NCBI GenBank assembly: GCA_025736915.1
Contig: CP107049.1
Coordinates: 930,001 to 994,000 of the forward strand
Direction: 5' to 3'
Length of the DNA stretch: 64,000 nucleotides
Origin: Acinetobacter nosocomialis
Lineage (GTDB): Bacteria > Pseudomonadota > Gammaproteobacteria > Pseudomonadales > Moraxellaceae
In this document: positions 46,739-57,157 of the stretch, piece by piece
Layout: each line of letters starts with the position of its first letter
Numbering within the stretch: the stretch's first letter is position 1
Notes under the pieces: model-generated
The model's database searches: none
What the model was told of the DNA's origin: nothing
The model's input: the letters and a program-made list of their open reading frames with translations, nothing else
Translations under genes and position numbers: made by a program

Positions 46739-48760
46739 TTATTGCAACATTTGCGCTTTTAAACGAACAATTTCATCACGAATACGTGCCGCTTGCTCAA
46801 ACTGTAAGTCTTTAGATGCTTTTAACATTTCTTTCTCAAGCTTAGTAATATGCTTACTAAACAATTTAGGATCAGAAAGAATATGTCGATCATCGGCACT
46901 TAAAGCTTGTGCCTGCTCTAATACCTTCTCATCAATTTGATCATCTGAAAGCACTTCACCTGCATCAATTTCTTTGATGACCTGACGAACAGCACTACGA
47001 GGTGTAATACCATGTAGTTCGTTAAACTCAATTTGTTTGGCTCTACGGCGCTCAGTCTCATCAATTGCTTTTTGCATAGAATCGGTAATTCTATCTGCAT
47101 ATAAAATTGCTTTACCTTTCACATTTCGCGCAGCACGACCAATGGTCTGAATAAGCGAACGCTCAGAACGTAAAAAGCCCTCTTTATCTGCATCTAAAAT
47201 AGCAACTAAAGAAACCTCAGGCATATCCAAACCTTCACGAAGCAAGTTAATACCGACTAAAACGTCGAATACACCTGTACGTAACTCATGAATAATTTTG
47301 ACACGCTCAACTGTATCGATATCTGAGTGCAAATAAGCAACCTTAACGCCATATTCTTTTAAGTAAGACGTTAAATCTTCTGCCATACGTTTAGTTAAAG
47401 TGGTCACCAATACACGTTCATTTAAATTCTTACGAATATTAATTTCAGAAAGAACATCATCAACTTGAGTAAGTACTGGGCGAACTTCAATTTCTGGATC
47501 AATCAAACCTGTCGGTCGAACAACTTGCTCAACCACTTGTTCTGACTTTTCCAATTCGTATTTAGCGGGCGTTGCGCTCACAAATATAGTGGTCGGAACA
47601 ATACGCTCCCACTCTTCAAATTTCATAGGGCGATTATCAAGCGCACTTGGTAAACGGAAACCATAATTCACTAAGTTTTCTTTACGTGAACGGTCACCTT
47701 TATACATTGCGCCAATTTGAGGAACCGTTACATGCGACTCATCAATAATCAGTAAAGCATCGTCTGGTACATAATCAAATAATGTTGGTGGGGCTTCGCC
47801 TGCAGGACGGCCCGATAAATGACGAGAGTAGTTTTCAATACCATTGGTATAGCCTAACTGCTGCATCATTTCCAAATCATAGCGAGTACGTTGCTCGATA
47901 CGCTGAGCTTCAAGTAACTTGTCATGTTCACGGAAAAACTTAAGCTGGTCTTGAAGTTCGTCCTTAATGGTATCAATCGCACGTGTTAAGTTGTCTTTTG
48001 GCGTTACATAATGGCTTTTTGGATAAATCGTGACACGCGGTACTTTTCGCACCATTTTACCGGTGAGTGGATCAAACCAGCGAATTGAGTCTACTTCATC
48101 ATCAAAAAGTTCAATACGAATTGCATGTTGATCAGATTCAGCTGGGAAAATGTCAATAATTTCGCCACGAATTCGGTAGGTACCACGTAAGAACTCAAGC
48201 TCATTACGTGTATATTGCATTTCAACCAAACGACGAATAATTTCGTCTCGACTCACGCGATCACCCTGCACCACATGCAATAACATTTGCATATAGGCAT
48301 TAGGGTCACCCAAACCATAAATAGCAGATACAGAAGCAACAATAATTGCATCACGGCGCTCTAATAAAGCACGTGTTGCCGATAATCGCATCTGGTCAAT
48401 GTGGTCATTAATTGCTGCGTCTTTTTCAATAAATGTATCTGAAGACGGAACATAAGCTTCTGGTTGATAGTAGTCGTAATAACTTACGAAGTATTCAACC
48501 GCATTATTTGGGAAGAAGGCTTTAAATTCACCATAAAGCTGAGCTGCCAACGTCTTATTATGCGCCATCACAATGGTTGGTCGCTGTGTTTGGGCAATAA
48601 CATTTGCCATGGTGTAGGTCTTACCAGAACCAGTCACACCCAACAGTAACTGATTACGAAAACCTTTTTCGACACCATTCACCAGCTTTTCGATTGCCTG
48701 TGGCTGATCACCCGCTGGCTGGTAGTGAGTGACCAAATCGAAAGGTTGATTTTCGTTCAC
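46739..48760 (-). CDS. uvrB: Excinuclease ABC subunit B
   Basis: The 673-residue damage-verifying helicase of nucleotide excision repair. Walker [19 protein letters not shown], beta-hairpin [12 protein letters not shown], Walker [14 protein letters not shown], motif V/VI region [13 protein letters not shown] and [14 protein letters not shown]. The C-terminal UVR coiled domain is [25 protein letters not shown]. Monocistronic. The 179-base upstream region contains no gene I can support. Confidence 0.97.
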   Translation of the reverse strand: MNENQPFDLVTHYQPAGDQPQAIEKLVNGVEKGFRNQLLLGVTGSGKTYTMANVIAQTQRPTIVMAHNKTLAAQLYGEFKAFFPNNAVEYFVSYYDYYQPEAYVPSSDTFIEKDAAINDHIDQMRLSATRALLERRDAIIVASVSAIYGLGDPNAYMQMLLHVVQGDRVSRDEIIRRLVEMQYTRNELEFLRGTYRIRGEIIDIFPAESDQHAIRIELFDDEVDSIRWFDPLTGKMVRKVPRVTIYPKSHYVTPKDNLTRAIDTIKDELQDQLKFFREHDKLLEAQRIEQRTRYDLEMMQQLGYTNGIENYSRHLSGRPAGEAPPTLFDYVPDDALLIIDESHVTVPQIGAMYKGDRSRKENLVNYGFRLPSALDNRPMKFEEWERIVPTTIFVSATPAKYELEKSEQVVEQVVRPTGLIDPEIEVRPVLTQVDDVLSEINIRKNLNERVLVTTLTKRMAEDLTSYLKEYGVKVAYLHSDIDTVERVKIIHELRTGVFDVLVGINLLREGLDMPEVSLVAILDADKEGFLRSERSLIQTIGRAARNVKGKAILYADRITDSMQKAIDETERRRAKQIEFNELHGITPRSAVRQVIKEIDAGEVLSDDQIDEKVLEQAQALSADDRHILSDPKLFSKHITKLEKEMLKASKDLQFEQAARIRDEIVRLKAQMLQ

Positions 48761-48939
48761 AGTTCTCTCTCTTTATAAAAAATTTGAATTTATCGTCTAG
48801 CAACTTAATGGGGACTTTTTCCCTAATTTAAAGTCTGTAGCCAGATTAATCTACAGCAAAAATATTAAGCATCTTGATACTTGACCAATGCTTTAAACGG
48901 TTGCAACATGGACTTATCCATTAGATAAAAAGCATAACC

Positions 48940-49731
48940 ATGACCTATCAATATCATGATGAAAGTATTGTAACTGAACTCCCTGAAGATACAGTGTTTG
49001 TCTTCGGTAGTAATATGGCTGGACAACATGGTAGTGGAGCCGCACGTGTTGCCAGTCAGCATTTCGGGGCTGTAGAAGGTGTGGGACGTGGCTGGGCTGG
49101 ACAAAGCTTTGCAATTCCAACTTTAAATGAACATATTCAACAAATGCCACTCTCCCAAATCGAGCATTATGTTGAAGACTTTAAAATTTATGCAAAAAAT
49201 CACCCTAAGATGAAATACTTTGTGACTGCTTTAGGATGTGGGATCGCAGGTTATAAAGTTTCCGAAATTGCTCCGCTTTTTAAAGGCATATATCACAACG
49301 TGATTTTTCCAGAATCATTTAAACCGTATGTTGAAGATAATGCTGTTTCACAGTTTCCGACACTCACTCAAAAAATGGTTCAAAGTTTCATTAACGATGA
49401 AGTTATTTTTTACTTTAATCATGGCAGTGACTCTTTTGAAGACGCTTTAGATAAAACTGATTTATCAAATGCTGAAAAAGCGATAGCACTGATTGTTTTA
49501 AATGAAGAGTTATACCCTCGTGACCGCTATGGCAGAGGCCGAGATCATGAATTGAGTGATATTTTAGGTAAGCTCAATGGCAAAATTTTTAATATTCATG
49601 GTAACTCAGAAGGCGCAATGATTTTTGTCAGTGTCATTGTGGCACTGATGGAACTTTACGATTTCGATGAACAAGACTTCATTAAATTATGGCGCGGCGA
49701 GAAAAATATCGACCACCCGATTAACCGTTAA
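48940..49731 (+). CDS. Macro-domain-like protein with C-terminal extension (263 aa)
   Basis: The first 120 residues carry VFVFGSNMAGQHGSGAARVA (about 19-38), GRGWAGQSFAIPT and FVTALGCGIAGYKVSEIAPLF, the pattern of the small macro-domain-like family called A1S_2505 phage-related after an Acinetobacter protein, which is expected to bind ADP-ribose-like ligands. Residues 150-263 form a separate helical part (LSNAEKAIALIVLNEELYPRDRYGRGRDHE) that I do not recognise. The start has no clear ribosome site. It is followed by a perfect hairpin terminator and so is a single-gene unit. Function unknown; no phage genes are nearby. Confidence 0.72.
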   Translation: MTYQYHDESIVTELPEDTVFVFGSNMAGQHGSGAARVASQHFGAVEGVGRGWAGQSFAIPTLNEHIQQMPLSQIEHYVEDFKIYAKNHPKMKYFVTALGCGIAGYKVSEIAPLFKGIYHNVIFPESFKPYVEDNAVSQFPTLTQKMVQSFINDEVIFYFNHGSDSFEDALDKTDLSNAEKAIALIVLNEELYPRDRYGRGRDHELSDILGKLNGKIFNIHGNSEGAMIFVSVIVALMELYDFDEQDFIKLWRGEKNIDHPINR

Positions 49732-49748
49732 TTTATTTTGATATTTTA

Positions 49749-49785
49749 TGAGAAAGCAGATAAATTCTGCTTTCTCATTATTTTA
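49749..49785 (+). terminator. Terminator after the macro-like gene
   Basis: TGAGAAAGCAGA (49749-49760) pairs perfectly with TCTGCTTTCTCA (49766-49777) around a 5-base loop; a T-rich stretch follows. Confidence 0.75.
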
Positions 49786-49873
49786 ATTATTCTAAAGATT
49801 TAAACTGATTATTTTCCAAAATCCTAATTTTTCTCATTATACTTTAAGGCAAACTGAATACTTAAAGAAACAT

Positions 49874-51310
49874 ATGGAAACTTTAGATTCTTCAATTTTT
49901 GACTTAATCCCAATTCCAATGTGGATTGAGGACTTCAGTGAAGTAAAGCAGTTATTTGACCTATGGAGAAATCAGGGGGTCGAAGACCTATATGAATTTC
50001 TAAGTCAAAATGAAAATTTGATTGTCGAATGTGCCCATAAAATTAAAATTATTAAGGTCAACCAAAAAGCATTAGAACTTTTTGAAGCAAAAAACCAAGA
50101 AGAATTATGCGCCAACTTAAATCTTATTTTTAAAAAAGAAATGTTTGAAGCTCATATTCATGAACTCAAAGCGTTATGGAATGGCAAAACTCATTTCTCG
50201 AGTACTACTATAAATTACACGCTCTCTGGTAAACGTATTGATGTACAACTGCGTGGAGCAATTTTACCGGGTTCTGAAACTACATTTGACCGTATTTTAA
50301 TTACCACCGAAGACATTACGCCTTATCAAAATGCACTTCGTCAGGAAGAGAAAAATCGACGCCTAGCAGAGTCAATGTTTATCTACTCCCCGACTTCGCT
50401 TTGGGTTGAAGATTTTAGCCGTATTAAAAATAGAATTGATCAGCTTAGGCTATTAGGTATTGAAGACTTTAGGACTTTTCTAGATGTACATCCTGAGTTT
50501 GTGCGTCAATGTATAGAAGATATTCTAATTTTAGATGTTAACCAGTCGACTCTCGATTTATTTAAAGCCCCTGACAAAACGACTCTCTTAAAAAATACCC
50601 ATAAAGTTTTTGCTGAAGAAATGGTGGAAACTTTTAGAGAGCAACTGATTGAACTGTGGCAAGGAAATATTCACCACAAGCGTGAAGCCATTAACTATGC
50701 TTTAGACGGACAAATTAGAAATGTCTTACTGCAATTTACCGTATTCCCCGGCTATGAAGAGACTTGGGGATTGGTACAAGTAGCACTTACAGATATTACT
50801 GCACGAAAGAAAGCTGAAAATTATTTAGAATATTTAGGCCAGCATGATGTGCTGACTAAGCTTTATAACCGTGCTTTCTTTACAGAAGAGCTTAATCGCT
50901 TAAATCGCAGCATTATTCGCCCTGTTTCTTCAATTTTTTTAGACATGAACGGTTTAAAAGAAACCAATGATCAACTTGGTCACGATATTGGCGATGGTTT
51001 ATTGCGGCGTGTAGGTAATATTTTAAATCAGGCAATCACAAATACTGCATATACAGCTTCTCGAATCGGTGGCGACGAGTTTGTGATTTTAATGCCTGGT
51101 GCTGATGAAGCGAATGTTTTAATGATGCTGCAAACTATTCAGGAGCTTTTCAATATAGATAATCAATATTACTCAAGCCATCCAATTAGTATTGCTATTG
51201 GACATGCAACCACAAAAGAAAATGAACAAGTGGAAGATATGCTAAAACGCGCAGATCACAGCATGTATCAAAAGAAAAAAAGTTATTATCAAGAAGTGCC
51301 ACAACAATAA
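49874..51310 (+). CDS. PAS-PAS-GGDEF protein (probable diguanylate cyclase)
   Basis: A 478-residue soluble regulator. Two tandem sensory units of about 150 residues (7-150 and 168-310) are visibly duplicated: each opens P-x-x-(M/L)W(I/V)EDFS and then has a (V/I)ED-x-x-x-FL segment, a VNQ-x-(A/T)L-(E/D)LF core and an ITAR/ITPY end like PAS domains. The GGDEF domain follows (about 320-475) with HDVLTKLYNRAFF, FLDMNGLKETND and an intact SRIGGDEF (399-403), so it can make cyclic di-GMP. No RxxD inhibition site lies five residues before GGDEF. No membrane helix or signal peptide. It ends in a strong terminator. Confidence 0.88.
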   Translation: METLDSSIFDLIPIPMWIEDFSEVKQLFDLWRNQGVEDLYEFLSQNENLIVECAHKIKIIKVNQKALELFEAKNQEELCANLNLIFKKEMFEAHIHELKALWNGKTHFSSTTINYTLSGKRIDVQLRGAILPGSETTFDRILITTEDITPYQNALRQEEKNRRLAESMFIYSPTSLWVEDFSRIKNRIDQLRLLGIEDFRTFLDVHPEFVRQCIEDILILDVNQSTLDLFKAPDKTTLLKNTHKVFAEEMVETFREQLIELWQGNIHHKREAINYALDGQIRNVLLQFTVFPGYEETWGLVQVALTDITARKKAENYLEYLGQHDVLTKLYNRAFFTEELNRLNRSIIRPVSSIFLDMNGLKETNDQLGHDIGDGLLRRVGNILNQAITNTAYTASRIGGDEFVILMPGADEANVLMMLQTIQELFNIDNQYYSSHPISIAIGHATTKENEQVEDMLKRADHSMYQKKKSYYQEVPQQ

Positions 51311-51337
51311 AAAAACAGGCATATTGCCTGTTTTTTT
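51311..51337. terminator. Terminator after the GGDEF gene
   Basis: AAAAACAGGC (51311-51320) pairs with GCCTGTTTTT (51326-51335...) around ATATT, with a T-run. It lies between that gene and the convergent small ORF. Confidence 0.88.
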
Positions 51338-51340
51338 AAA

Positions 51341-51520
51341 TTAACGTTTACCCATAGAACGGCGCGTACCACGAGGTGGCATCCAAGTTCTATCTGCATA
51401 TTGCTCTGGCTTCGGACGCACTTGGTTGTGTACAGCATCATCTGCTTGATTGCTTTCATTCGGCATTGGGAATGGCAATTTCACCAAAGCCTTTTTCTGT
51501 TTTGGCTGTTGCTCAGTCAT
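51341..51520 (-). CDS. Small basic protein (59 aa), hypothetical
   Basis: An open frame of 59 codons from ATG 51520 to TAA 51341, with GAGA about 8 bases before the start. The product begins MTEQQPKQKKALVKLPFPMP and ends with an Arg/Pro-rich DRTWMPPRGTRRSMGKR. It sits snugly between the shared terminator (51311) and the upstream promoter region, and the TTA stop follows the hairpin by 4 bases, as for a real gene. Composition (Pro, Lys, Arg rich, no membrane segment) suggests a nucleic-acid or protein-binding peptide. No family recognised; existence is likely rather than certain. Confidence 0.6.
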   Translation of the reverse strand: MTEQQPKQKKALVKLPFPMPNESNQADDAVHNQVRPKPEQYADRTWMPPRGTRRSMGKR

Positions 51521-51728
51521 GATTCAGTCTCGATATTTCGATTGCGACTTATTATAAAGGATTTTTCTCATTTCTTTCGAAAAAAGCTTCAATTGAGTAA
51601 AACCACAACAAGATCTTTCTTAAATTAAACTTTTTTACATCTAAAAATACCCACATCCGCAAATTGTCTAATTTTTGCGATAAGATAGTATGCTTTTTAT
51701 TTTTTAATCCCATAAGAGGAATATTGCC

Positions 51729-52964
51729 GTGGACGTACGTCTTTCTGATCGTGTCAATGCTATCAAACCGTCCCCTACACTTGCTGTAACTAACAAAGCT
51801 GCTGAGCTTAAAGCTGCTGGCAAGAATGTGATTGGTTTAGGTGCTGGCGAGCCAGATTTTGATACCCCTCAACACATTAAAGATGCTGCAATTGAAGCAA
51901 TTAATAATGGTTTCACCAAATATACGGCTGTAGATGGTACTCCTGGGTTAAAAAAAGCAATTATTGCTAAGTTTAAGCGTGATAATAATCTTGATTATCA
52001 GCCAAACCAGATTTTGGTTTCATGTGGTGGTAAGCAAAGCTTCTTTAACTTGGCACTTGCATTATTAAACAAAGGTGATGAAGTGATCATCCCTGCTCCA
52101 TTCTGGGTAAGCTATCCAGATATGGTGATTATTGCTGAAGGTACGCCAGTTATTGTGAAATGTGGTGAAGACCAACGTTTCAAAATTACACCTGAACAAT
52201 TAGAAGCTGCAATTACGCCAAACACTCGTTTAGTGGTATTAAACAGCCCATCTAACCCAACAGGTATGATTTATAGCAAAGCTGAATTAGAAGCTTTAGC
52301 AGAAGTTTTACGTCGTCATCCACAAGTATTTGTTGCTTCTGATGACATGTATGAACCAATTCGTTGGGAAGATGAGTTCTACAATATTGCAACTGTTGCA
52401 CCTGATTTATATGACCGCACGATTGTTTTAAATGGTGTTTCTAAAGCATATGCAATGACAGGTTGGCGTATTGGCTATGCAGCCGGCCCAGCAAAAATCA
52501 TTGGTGCAATGAAAAAAATCCAGTCTCAATCAACTTCTAACCCAACTTCAATTTCACAAGTTGCTGCTGAAGCTGCATTAAATGGTCCACAAGATGTTTT
52601 AGAGCCAATGATTGAAGCGTTTAAACGTCGTCATGACTTAGTTGTAAACGGCTTAAACGACATCAAAGGTATCTCTTGTTTACCTGCTGATGGTGCATTC
52701 TATGCGTATGCAAACATTCGCCCTCTTATTCGTGCAAAAGGCTTAAAGTCTTGCACAGAATTCTCTGAATGGTTACTAGAAGAAACTGGCGTAGCAGTTG
52801 TTCCTGGTGATGCATTTGGTTTAGGCGGCTTCATGCGTATTTCATATGCAACAGCTGATGAAATACTTGTTGATGCGTTAGCACGTATCAAAAAAGCTGC
52901 TGAATCAATCGAAGGTGTTGATGCTGCAATTGCATCTATCGAAGCTGAAAAAGCTGCTAAATAA
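51729..52964 (+). CDS. aspC: Aspartate/aromatic aminotransferase family (class I, PLP)
   Basis: A 411-residue fold-type I aminotransferase of the subgroup Igamma bacterial AspC/AspB. Seen: SDRVNAIKPSPTLAVTNKAAELKAAGKNVIGLGAGEPDFDTP, GGKQSFFNLALAL, NSPSNPTGMIYS, ASDDMYEPIRWE, and the PLP lysine in VLNGVSKAYAMTGWRIGY (about residue 240). The start is GTG at 51729 with AGAGGA 9 bases upstream. A TTGTCT (51664) and TAGTAT (51686) pair at 16-base spacing may be the promoter. Ends in a terminator. Confidence 0.92.
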   Translation: MDVRLSDRVNAIKPSPTLAVTNKAAELKAAGKNVIGLGAGEPDFDTPQHIKDAAIEAINNGFTKYTAVDGTPGLKKAIIAKFKRDNNLDYQPNQILVSCGGKQSFFNLALALLNKGDEVIIPAPFWVSYPDMVIIAEGTPVIVKCGEDQRFKITPEQLEAAITPNTRLVVLNSPSNPTGMIYSKAELEALAEVLRRHPQVFVASDDMYEPIRWEDEFYNIATVAPDLYDRTIVLNGVSKAYAMTGWRIGYAAGPAKIIGAMKKIQSQSTSNPTSISQVAAEAALNGPQDVLEPMIEAFKRRHDLVVNGLNDIKGISCLPADGAFYAYANIRPLIRAKGLKSCTEFSEWLLEETGVAVVPGDAFGLGGFMRISYATADEILVDALARIKKAAESIEGVDAAIASIEAEKAAK

Positions 52965-52975
52965 TTTGTAAAATT

Positions 52976-53011
52976 AAAAAAGGAAGTTTCTATCTGAGAC
53001 TTCCTTTTTTA
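52976..53011 (+). terminator. Terminator after the aminotransferase gene
   Basis: AAAAAAGGAAGT (52975-52987 region) pairs with ACTTCCTTTTTT (52999-53010) with the inner TTC/GAG region, loop TATCT. Confidence 0.85.
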
Positions 53012-53185
53012 TCATATTGATTTATAAAATCTTTATAATAATTATTATAAGAAGAAAATACGATATTTTTAGTCAGTACACTAATTTCAACCTTTCTATT
53101 TTTATAGTAAAATAATAAGTCAAGATAAAATGTCTCATTCATTTAAATAAATCTTCCGTTATTAAAAGTATTTTGAGTAAAAGAA

Positions 53186-55147
53186 ATGACCGCTTGGCAA
53201 AGATTAGGAATAGAACCAACAGATAACCAGAGAGAAATAAAAAAGGCTTATGCCAAACAACTAAAATTAATCGATCAAGATACCCAGCCAGAAGAATTTA
53301 TTCGTCTCAGAGAGGCGTTAGAAATCGCACAATTCGAAGCAGAACATTTAACATATGAAAATGAGGATTCGGATAATTCATTTTCTATATTTGAAGAAAA
53401 TGCTTCATTTAATCAGCAAAATTCAAATCCAGATGACTTAAATGATCAAACACTTGAAAATAAACTTAAGAGATTAAAACATCATATTTTTATTCAAGAC
53501 ATTAACTTCAATATACGCGATGAATTAATTCATTTTAATAATGAAATTGAAGCATATGAAGATAAAAGTATTAGCAGCCATTTCAGAAATCAAGTTTTAG
53601 ATTTATTAAAAGAAAATGATCTTGATGATTTTTATTATATCTTTACAGAAAAAGATATCGAAAATGTTGATACAAACTATCAGAAAATAATTGAAAAAGA
53701 AAAAATCGAATATTCCGTTTCCAATAACGAATGTATTCAACCAGATGCACTTAGTATTCCAGTAATTCTTGAGGAAGTTAGCAATGCACTATGGAATAAA
53801 GATATTAGTGATATAACATTCAATAAATTCAATTATTTACTTAGTCAACAATATGATATTCCTCTCAGTCAACAAATAGAAATAAAAGATCAACTCCAAG
53901 CCCCTTTAGCAGAAATTGAAATTTATGATTTACAGCCTGAATATTTTCGGTTTCTAGAATTGTGGCATGAAACTTATCCTGATGATATTCATCAATATAA
54001 TCCATCTTATTACTCAAGCTTATTACAGGAAAAATTAAATAGCTTTTTATCTCAATACAAACTCTTAAAAAAATTACCTAATGAGCATTTTGCACTATTA
54101 AATGAACTGTCTGGTGAAAAAAAATTTCATCCATTGAAAATGCTCAAGTTAAGAAAAAGTTTAAATAAAATTTCAAAAAACTATAGCACAGTTGAAATTA
54201 TTGATAAATTTCAGCTTTCTAATACCCAAACTAACTCTAATTACTTATTTCTAAAAAGTTTAAGCAGTTTTTGGAAATTTACCATTATAAATATACTATT
54301 TATAACTATAACCTTTCTATTTTTTAATTCCCTTATAGCTCCAGATAATCAAATTATAGTAAATTTATTAATTACGGCCTGCATTAGCCTCTTATATATA
54401 TTTATACTACAACCTATATTAAATACTAAAATTTTAGGTCACCCTGATTATGAAAGAACATTGGGCTATTATCTTAAATATTGGTGTTTAAGTGGATTTA
54501 TTCTCTGTAGTTTGACCCCTTGGCTTCCAGATTTACCCCATCAACTTCTAAGTTATGGATGGTTTATATCTACAATTATACTACTGAGTGCATTGCTGCT
54601 AGATGCAACACCATATATGAATAGATTAGAGCAAAGTGCATTTATTAATGTCGATAAATGGATAATCAATATCGGCTTAATCTCTCTTAGTATTTTTCTT
54701 ATTTCTGTCTTTCTTATTATTGGTGAACCTGATCATATCTGGTTCATAATTTATAGTCTGATCCCGATCTGTTTCTTATTTTACCCAGAATCTTTCCGCC
54801 CTCTCTTCTATATTTTTGGATACAATAAAGAAGATACCAACTTAACAGATAAACAAATAATGTATAGAAGTATTGGTATTATCTTCTTTAGGCTATTTTG
54901 GATTTTTGGCTTTAGCTATTTATTTATAAAATCTTCCTCACAACCTTTTATGTATGCTGCAGGCTTGATTTTAGGAAGTATATTAACAACCGGATTTAGT
55001 GCCAAGAATCTCTCTTCTACACTTAAATATTTAACCTACATCGCCTTATGTATAGCAACGTTATACACCATACTCATCCCTTTGATATTAATTTATTATT
55101 TATATCAAAGCTATCAAGCAAAAAAAATCATTTTATCTAGCTGCTAA
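53186..55147 (+). CDS. J-domain-like membrane protein (653 aa), partner candidate for HscC
   Basis: The N-terminus TAWQRLGIEPTDNQREIKKAYAKQLKLI is the helix I-II part of a J domain, but the HPD loop is replaced by IDQDTQPEEF, so the residues needed to stimulate Hsp70 are absent or altered; RLREALEIAQFEAEHL is the helix III equivalent. Residues 60-340 are polar and acidic/helical, and from about 364 to the end there are several hydrophobic membrane segments. It converges on hscC (55199), and E. coli hscC is also paired with J-like proteins (DjlB, DjlC) of this kind. The gene is very AT-rich. Function unknown; link to HscC is inferred from position and family. Confidence 0.78.
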   Translation: MTAWQRLGIEPTDNQREIKKAYAKQLKLIDQDTQPEEFIRLREALEIAQFEAEHLTYENEDSDNSFSIFEENASFNQQNSNPDDLNDQTLENKLKRLKHHIFIQDINFNIRDELIHFNNEIEAYEDKSISSHFRNQVLDLLKENDLDDFYYIFTEKDIENVDTNYQKIIEKEKIEYSVSNNECIQPDALSIPVILEEVSNALWNKDISDITFNKFNYLLSQQYDIPLSQQIEIKDQLQAPLAEIEIYDLQPEYFRFLELWHETYPDDIHQYNPSYYSSLLQEKLNSFLSQYKLLKKLPNEHFALLNELSGEKKFHPLKMLKLRKSLNKISKNYSTVEIIDKFQLSNTQTNSNYLFLKSLSSFWKFTIINILFITITFLFFNSLIAPDNQIIVNLLITACISLLYIFILQPILNTKILGHPDYERTLGYYLKYWCLSGFILCSLTPWLPDLPHQLLSYGWFISTIILLSALLLDATPYMNRLEQSAFINVDKWIINIGLISLSIFLISVFLIIGEPDHIWFIIYSLIPICFLFYPESFRPLFYIFGYNKEDTNLTDKQIMYRSIGIIFFRLFWIFGFSYLFIKSSSQPFMYAAGLILGSILTTGFSAKNLSSTLKYLTYIALCIATLYTILIPLILIYYLYQSYQAKKIILSSC

Positions 55148-55194
55148 AAATATCCCCTTGTATGTATCTAACAAAGAATTCATACAAAGGGATA
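55146..55194 (-). terminator. Terminator after hscC
   Basis: TATCCCCTTGTATG (55151-55164) pairs with CATACAAAGGGATA (55181-55194), one mismatch, loop 16. AAAAA at 55146-55150 gives the U-tract on the minus strand. Confidence 0.6.
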
Positions 55195-55198
55195 TAAA

Positions 55199-56899
55199 TT
55201 AATACTCTTCAAACAAACTTAAATCTTCAATTTCATTAAGAAAAGCTTCGAAATGTTGTTGTGCCTCACGTATTTGTCTTGGATCCTGCAAATTTAAAAT
55301 ATAATTAAATTGTTGTGTTCGCTCCCCAATCTGTAAACGTAAATCTCCTATATATTCACTAAATAAACGCTCTGCTCGTAATAATAAGCTCTTATTCATT
55401 AAAGTATCACGAGGATGTATTTTCAATTCCTGCAACTGTTGACGCGCTTGCTCTATTTGTTCCGCACTCATCACATTTTGATGATTAACAATCACTTTTT
55501 GAAGCTTTTCCCCCGTGCTTGGAACTTCTATATCAACCTCTAAAATACCATTTGGATTGTAAGAGAATCGTACCTCAATAGATAAATAGTCATTATTTGG
55601 AGGTAAAGGCACATTGAGCTCACCTAAAAAAATGTTTTCCTTACATAGACGATGTTCGCCTTGGTAAATCTTAACAATAATTTCTCTCTGTCCTTTATTC
55701 ATAGCAGTATATGTATTCACCTTACTGGCTGGAATTACAATATTGCGCTCTAAGATAGGTGAAAACTGTCCATCATTTCCCACCGCTATCCCCAAACTAA
55801 ATGGACAAACATCTGTTAAAACAATCTCTTTTAATGATACGTCTTTCGCTTTTAAACCTGCTTGTACACATGCACCTCGTACAATTGCTTCATCAGGTTG
55901 GACACTTGTCGAGGGAAAACGGCCAAATAATTTTGTTACCAATTTGCGAACTACCGGAATACGTGTTGCACCACCTACCATAATAATTTGGTCAACCTGT
56001 TGAGGCAGAACCCTAGCATCTCTTAAGGCACGCTCTAATGGACGGCGCAATCTAAGCAGTAATGGCTCAGCCAATACTGCGAATTCTTCTTGGGTAATTT
56101 CTAAAGTTGCTTCCTTATCTTTCCATTTAAATATTAACTCTGTTTTTGCTTCTTTACTTAAAACATGGAGACTATGTTGTGCTCTAGCTCTTAATGCTGT
56201 TTCAATATCAAATGGAATAGTATTTTCAGTATAGCCAAAAATAGTTGCATACTGTTTCCAGTATTGCTTCATTAGCAACTGGACAAAGTCATCTCCACCT
56301 AAATAATTATCTCCTGCACTAGCTCTCACTTCAGTAATACCATCAAACAACTCAACAATTGAGACATCAAAGGTTCCCCCCCCTAAATCAAAAATTAGGA
56401 AACAACTATCCTGTGTTTGACCTAGTCCATATGCTAAAGCCGCAGCCGTAGGTTCATTAATGAGTCGACTAACTTTTAAACCAGCAAGTTCTGCAGCAGA
56501 TATAGTTGCTTGACGTTGGATATCATTAAAGTAAGCAGGCACTGTAATCACAGCATCCTCTACTTCACATTGCAAAGCCTGCTCTACGTCCTCTTTAAGA
56601 GATTTTAATATCAATGAAGACAATTCAACTGCTGAAAAGCTCTGTTGACCTAATTTTAATCTTTTTGAAGTCCCCATTAATCGCTTAAAACTAGTTAATA
56701 CCTCTTTACCACGGCTTCTTAACTCCAATGCAGCTTGCCCAATTAATATTTGCCCCTGCTCATCCAGTGCAATAGCTGAAGGTGTAGTTTTCATACCATA
56801 AGGATTATTAATAAGTCTGGACTGACCATTTTCAAAAATACCAACAAGTGAATTACTGGTTCCAAGATCAATTGCTATAAGAGGTTTAGTATCTATCAT
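55199..56899 (-). CDS. hscC: Hsp70 family chaperone HscC
   Basis: A 566-residue Hsp70 that resembles E. coli HscC (556 residues) more than DnaK (about 640). The ATPase domain has [18 protein letters not shown], the linker-side [18 protein letters not shown] and [14 protein letters not shown], and [23 protein letters not shown]. The substrate domain is shorter, with [24 protein letters not shown], and lacks the DnaK lid length and EEVD-like tail. HscC is a specialised chaperone using J-like membrane partners; the convergent gene at 53186 is a candidate. Upstream, 56900-57157 is AT-rich with no gene seen. Confidence 0.92.
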   Translation of the reverse strand: MIDTKPLIAIDLGTSNSLVGIFENGQSRLINNPYGMKTTPSAIALDEQGQILIGQAALELRSRGKEVLTSFKRLMGTSKRLKLGQQSFSAVELSSLILKSLKEDVEQALQCEVEDAVITVPAYFNDIQRQATISAAELAGLKVSRLINEPTAAALAYGLGQTQDSCFLIFDLGGGTFDVSIVELFDGITEVRASAGDNYLGGDDFVQLLMKQYWKQYATIFGYTENTIPFDIETALRARAQHSLHVLSKEAKTELIFKWKDKEATLEITQEEFAVLAEPLLLRLRRPLERALRDARVLPQQVDQIIMVGGATRIPVVRKLVTKLFGRFPSTSVQPDEAIVRGACVQAGLKAKDVSLKEIVLTDVCPFSLGIAVGNDGQFSPILERNIVIPASKVNTYTAMNKGQREIIVKIYQGEHRLCKENIFLGELNVPLPPNNDYLSIEVRFSYNPNGILEVDIEVPSTGEKLQKVIVNHQNVMSAEQIEQARQQLQELKIHPRDTLMNKSLLLRAERLFSEYIGDLRLQIGERTQQFNYILNLQDPRQIREAQQHFEAFLNEIEDLSLFEEY

Positions 56900-57157
56900 T
56901 TTCTATCAATAATTTAGAAATATTCATTTTAAAATTATTTTATTCGATTTAATAAATATTGGCGAGTTTTAGTTACTATTAAAACTTATTAATTCAATTT
57001 TATTAGAATATTTAATTTTTTATTTTCATAATCTTCTATACTCAAAGATTCTCTCATTAGTTTCAACTCCAATTTTTTTTATTGTAAAGCCTAATTTTAG
57101 CAATTAGGTCTATATAATTCTAATTTAATATTTCTTCATAAAATAATTTGTAAAATT

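Noticed and set aside
53033-53050. Perfect AT-only palindrome TTATAATAATTATTATAA
   Set aside because: Very AT-rich sequence gives such palindromes by chance; it has no G or C and no consistent place relative to a promoter.
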